This document shows, one piece after another, positions 62,052 through 64,000 of a stretch of 64,000 nucleotides of DNA; within the stretch, counting starts at the first letter, position 1, and each line of letters begins with the position of its first letter. A program made the position numbers and the translations under genes. The notes under the pieces were generated by a model. It ran no database searches and had not been told where the DNA came from. It was given only the letters and a program-made list of their open reading frames with translations. The stretch is from Monosiga brevicollis MX1 (Eukaryota; Opisthokonta; Choanoflagellata; Craspedida; Salpingoecidae). Where the stretch lies: NCBI RefSeq assembly GCF_000002865.3, contig NW_001865045.1, positions 985,788-1,049,787 on the forward strand. Direction: 5' to 3'.

Positions 62052-64000
62052 ATGGGTCAATGGGTTCTTGTGATGCTGGCGTTGGGACTCGCCACTGGTC
62101 GCGTGACATCAAGCTCGCAGCAGCCTGCCGTCGTCGAGCCAACCAGCCCCACCGCTGGGCTGCCCAATACACCCGCCATCTTTGCGGGCGTCAACACAGT
62201 GCTTGGTAAGTGACCGTGCTTTTACGTGCCGCGGCCAGCCACGCCGACATGCCTCGCAACTGGACCCACCTCCTCTGATAGCAGCTTGCTTCATTTACCT
62301 CGCCTGCTCCATCTGCCTCACTTAGGTCCAATCATCAATCTCACCTACGATGATTCAGCGCTCCTGGCAGCCGCCCAACATCTTCGGGCCGGTATGTCGT
62401 GTGTGAAGCTTCACACACATGCCGGCAATATTATATCATCTTGATTATTATAAAACAGGCCACCAATCGAGGCTTCGGCGATAACTTGATCGTGCAACCT
62501 TCCTGGCTGCTCCCAGGTCTAATGAGGTATCCGGGTGGTACCGTCGCCAATTACTGGAACATCCAGGTCAGGTTACGGATGATATCTCCCGACCTGTCAG
62601 TAGTAGCTGCCAACCCACCGGCTCATTCAAAGGGGGGTTTGCTCAGAATGCTTCCTATCTGGCGGAGTGCCGCGTGTCAGCGTGTAGGGAATATCAGCCC
62701 GGTATCAACGCTCTGCCCCTGCAGACCTTCTCGCCCGAAAACTTTATTCGATACGTGGCGAGCGCCGCCCCGCATCATGAGACCCCAATCATCGACCTTA
62801 ATCTTTACCTCCTCGACACCCATCAGCAAGCGGGTCAGGTCGACTTACTTTACGCACGAAATATTACCCCGACACGCATCGAGCTTGGCAATGAATTCTA
62901 CTTGAGTCACAGTACGCTTGACAAGATACCTGGCTGAATACGTCATCAAGCGTCTTTGCTCAATTCTCCTTTCGCTCATGCCGTGCTAGACTACAATATC
63001 ACGCCAGAGGCTTATGTGGACCGTGCCAAGCCTGTCATCGACCGTGTTCGCCAGCTGTTCCCCAAAGCCAAAATCGCATTAGTGATGCAAGCTTGGCGTG
63101 AGGTGAGGAGTCTGTCCTTGCACCTTTCGCCACCTAGCTTCGCTTCAATCAGGGTAGCCGTGTGCGTGACTAATGCTCATGTCGCAGATTATGCCCATGC
63201 TGTCATCTGCAGAACAATGGTGGTGGATGGAATACGGCAATGACACAGCTTCTGTCTGATCTAGATTATGATGGTATCACGATCCACGACTATTCATTCA
63301 GCATCACGTCAGACAAGGATCGTGGACCATCCATCGCCGCCACGGCGCTTGGTACGATAACGCGGGCTTCACCAGCCACAGGCTTTCACAACAGGCACAA
63401 CCTACGACACTGATCGCTCAACGTCATAGCAGAAGTCTGATTGCTATTTACTGCCCAGTATCTGGAAGACGCACCAGCAACCAAATAAATTCCCAAAACC
63501 ATCCTCAAGCACTGCTTTCTGTTGATAGGGTTTGGATATGCTGTGCTCAAGCACCAGCGCGATCAAGTCAACGCCTTGTTAGGTGCTGACAAAGAGCTCT
63601 GGATGACCGAGTTCAACACAGTCGTAACCGATCCTGATCCTCCTTCGGGCTCCATCCATGCCCTCTTTCAGGTGCAGCGTGCCCGTTCCACAGTCTACTC
63701 GCCACACTGCCCTTGAGGCCTTGCATTCCTGATGGGCGTCTGTGTACCCCTTTTACTTTTGACGCAGGCCTCGCGAGTCATTGCGGCAGCCAATCTCAAC
63801 GTCTGTCCAAGCCGAGTCGTTTGCCGCTTGCAAAGCCGATCATACCTTGCATGCCTATTTTTTATGATGCCTTGATTATGTTTTTTTTTTTTTTTTTTTT
63901 TTCAGTTCTCAATGTTGAACATTCATGCTTTTGGCTCGCAAGCGGGCAACAAATGGGATTCCAATTCTGGTCAGCGTCCCCTTCTCGTTTCAAGCCTGAC
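62052..64000 (+). CDS. Secreted glycoside hydrolase, clan A-like, partial at right edge
   Basis: The ATG at 62052 opens a signal peptide (MGQWVLVMLALGLATG). Exons 62052-62205, 62326-62391 and 62472-62566 join in frame, the last giving SWLLPGLMRYPGGTVANYWN. An exon from 62647 gives NASYLAECRVSACREYQPG, then FSPENFIRYVASAAPHHE and TRIELGNEFYLS. Later exons include PEAYVDRAKPVIDRVRQLFP, NNGGGWNTAMTQLLSDLDYD and GADKELWMTEFNTV. GNE (acid/base) and the later TEF (nucleophile) are placed as in retaining TIM-barrel glycosidases of clan GH-A such as GH79. The gene runs off the window, still in frame near FSMLNIHAFGSQAGNKW. Substrate not predictable from this; GH79 is only a suggestion. Confidence 0.78.
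63880..63902. repeat. Poly-T tract in intron
   Basis: A run of about 23 T just before a ttcag acceptor in the glycosidase gene; it may act as an extended pyrimidine tract. Confidence 0.85.

Noticed and set aside
62052-64000. Naming the glycosidase heparanase
   Set aside because: The motifs suggest a clan A enzyme, but heparanase-specific features were not seen and the gene is incomplete.

Overview
This is nuclear DNA of an intron-rich flagellated protist closely related to animals, most likely a choanoflagellate. That placement is an inference. It rests on many short GT-AG introns, GC-rich coding exons, and a gene set that mixes ciliary genes (B9D1, IFT54/TRAF3IP1) with genes familiar from animals: a KRIT1/CCM1 homologue, a p22phox homologue, a MAP kinase with a JNK-type TPY loop, and CYRI/FAM49. 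No prokaryotic features or operons were seen. Exon structures were read by hand. Several genes (RtcB, SRP14, PSMB5, ClpP, IFT54, p22phox-WW, the PLAC8 protein, the C2H2 protein) give complete in-frame spliced products whose exon lengths sum to a multiple of three.

Layout. 1-3160: an unassigned open frame at the edge, two direct copies of a block of about 0.5 kb, and a decayed non-LTR retroelement ORF. 3930-9120 (-): KRIT1-like gene. 9525-12610 (-): RtcB RNA ligase. 13375-15454 (+): TLC-domain membrane protein. 16028-16884 (-): SRP14. About 17290-19317 (+): kelch protein. 20494-22036 (-): C2H2 zinc-finger protein. 23796-25191 (+): B9D1. 25726-26911 (-): unknown membrane protein. 27673-30066 (+): SMYD-type TPR/MYND/SET protein. 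30713-32420 (-): CYRI. 34048-36783 (-): KDEL protein of the PDI family without CxxC. 37454-38344 (+): SLC25 carrier. 38844-40620 (-): MAP kinase, interrupted by a run of N. 41409-43100 (+): proteasome beta5. 43636-44756 (-): p22phox fused to a WW domain. 45686-46789 (+): ClpP. 47117-47234 (+): 5S rRNA. 47601-49094 (-): Ser/Gln-rich unknown. 51084-53392 (+): IFT54. 53843-54958 (-): intronless DUF6492-like glycosyltransferase. 55502-59114 (+): endosomal-type Na+/H+ exchanger. 59818-60700 (-): PLAC8-type Cys-rich protein. 62052 to the right edge (+): secreted glycoside hydrolase, partial.

Genes are dense and alternate in strand. Most intergenic spaces are short and filled with microsatellites: (GA)n, (CA)n, (GACAGA)n and (GACA)n. 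Functional links within the window are modest: two ciliary genes, two ER/secretory genes (SRP14, KDEL protein), and three proteins whose relatives act around Rac, NADPH oxidase or Rap signalling (CYRI, p22phox, KRIT1). The two most unusual architectures are the p22phox-WW fusion and the KRIT1 homologue carrying about 248 extra residues with an EF-hand-like end.
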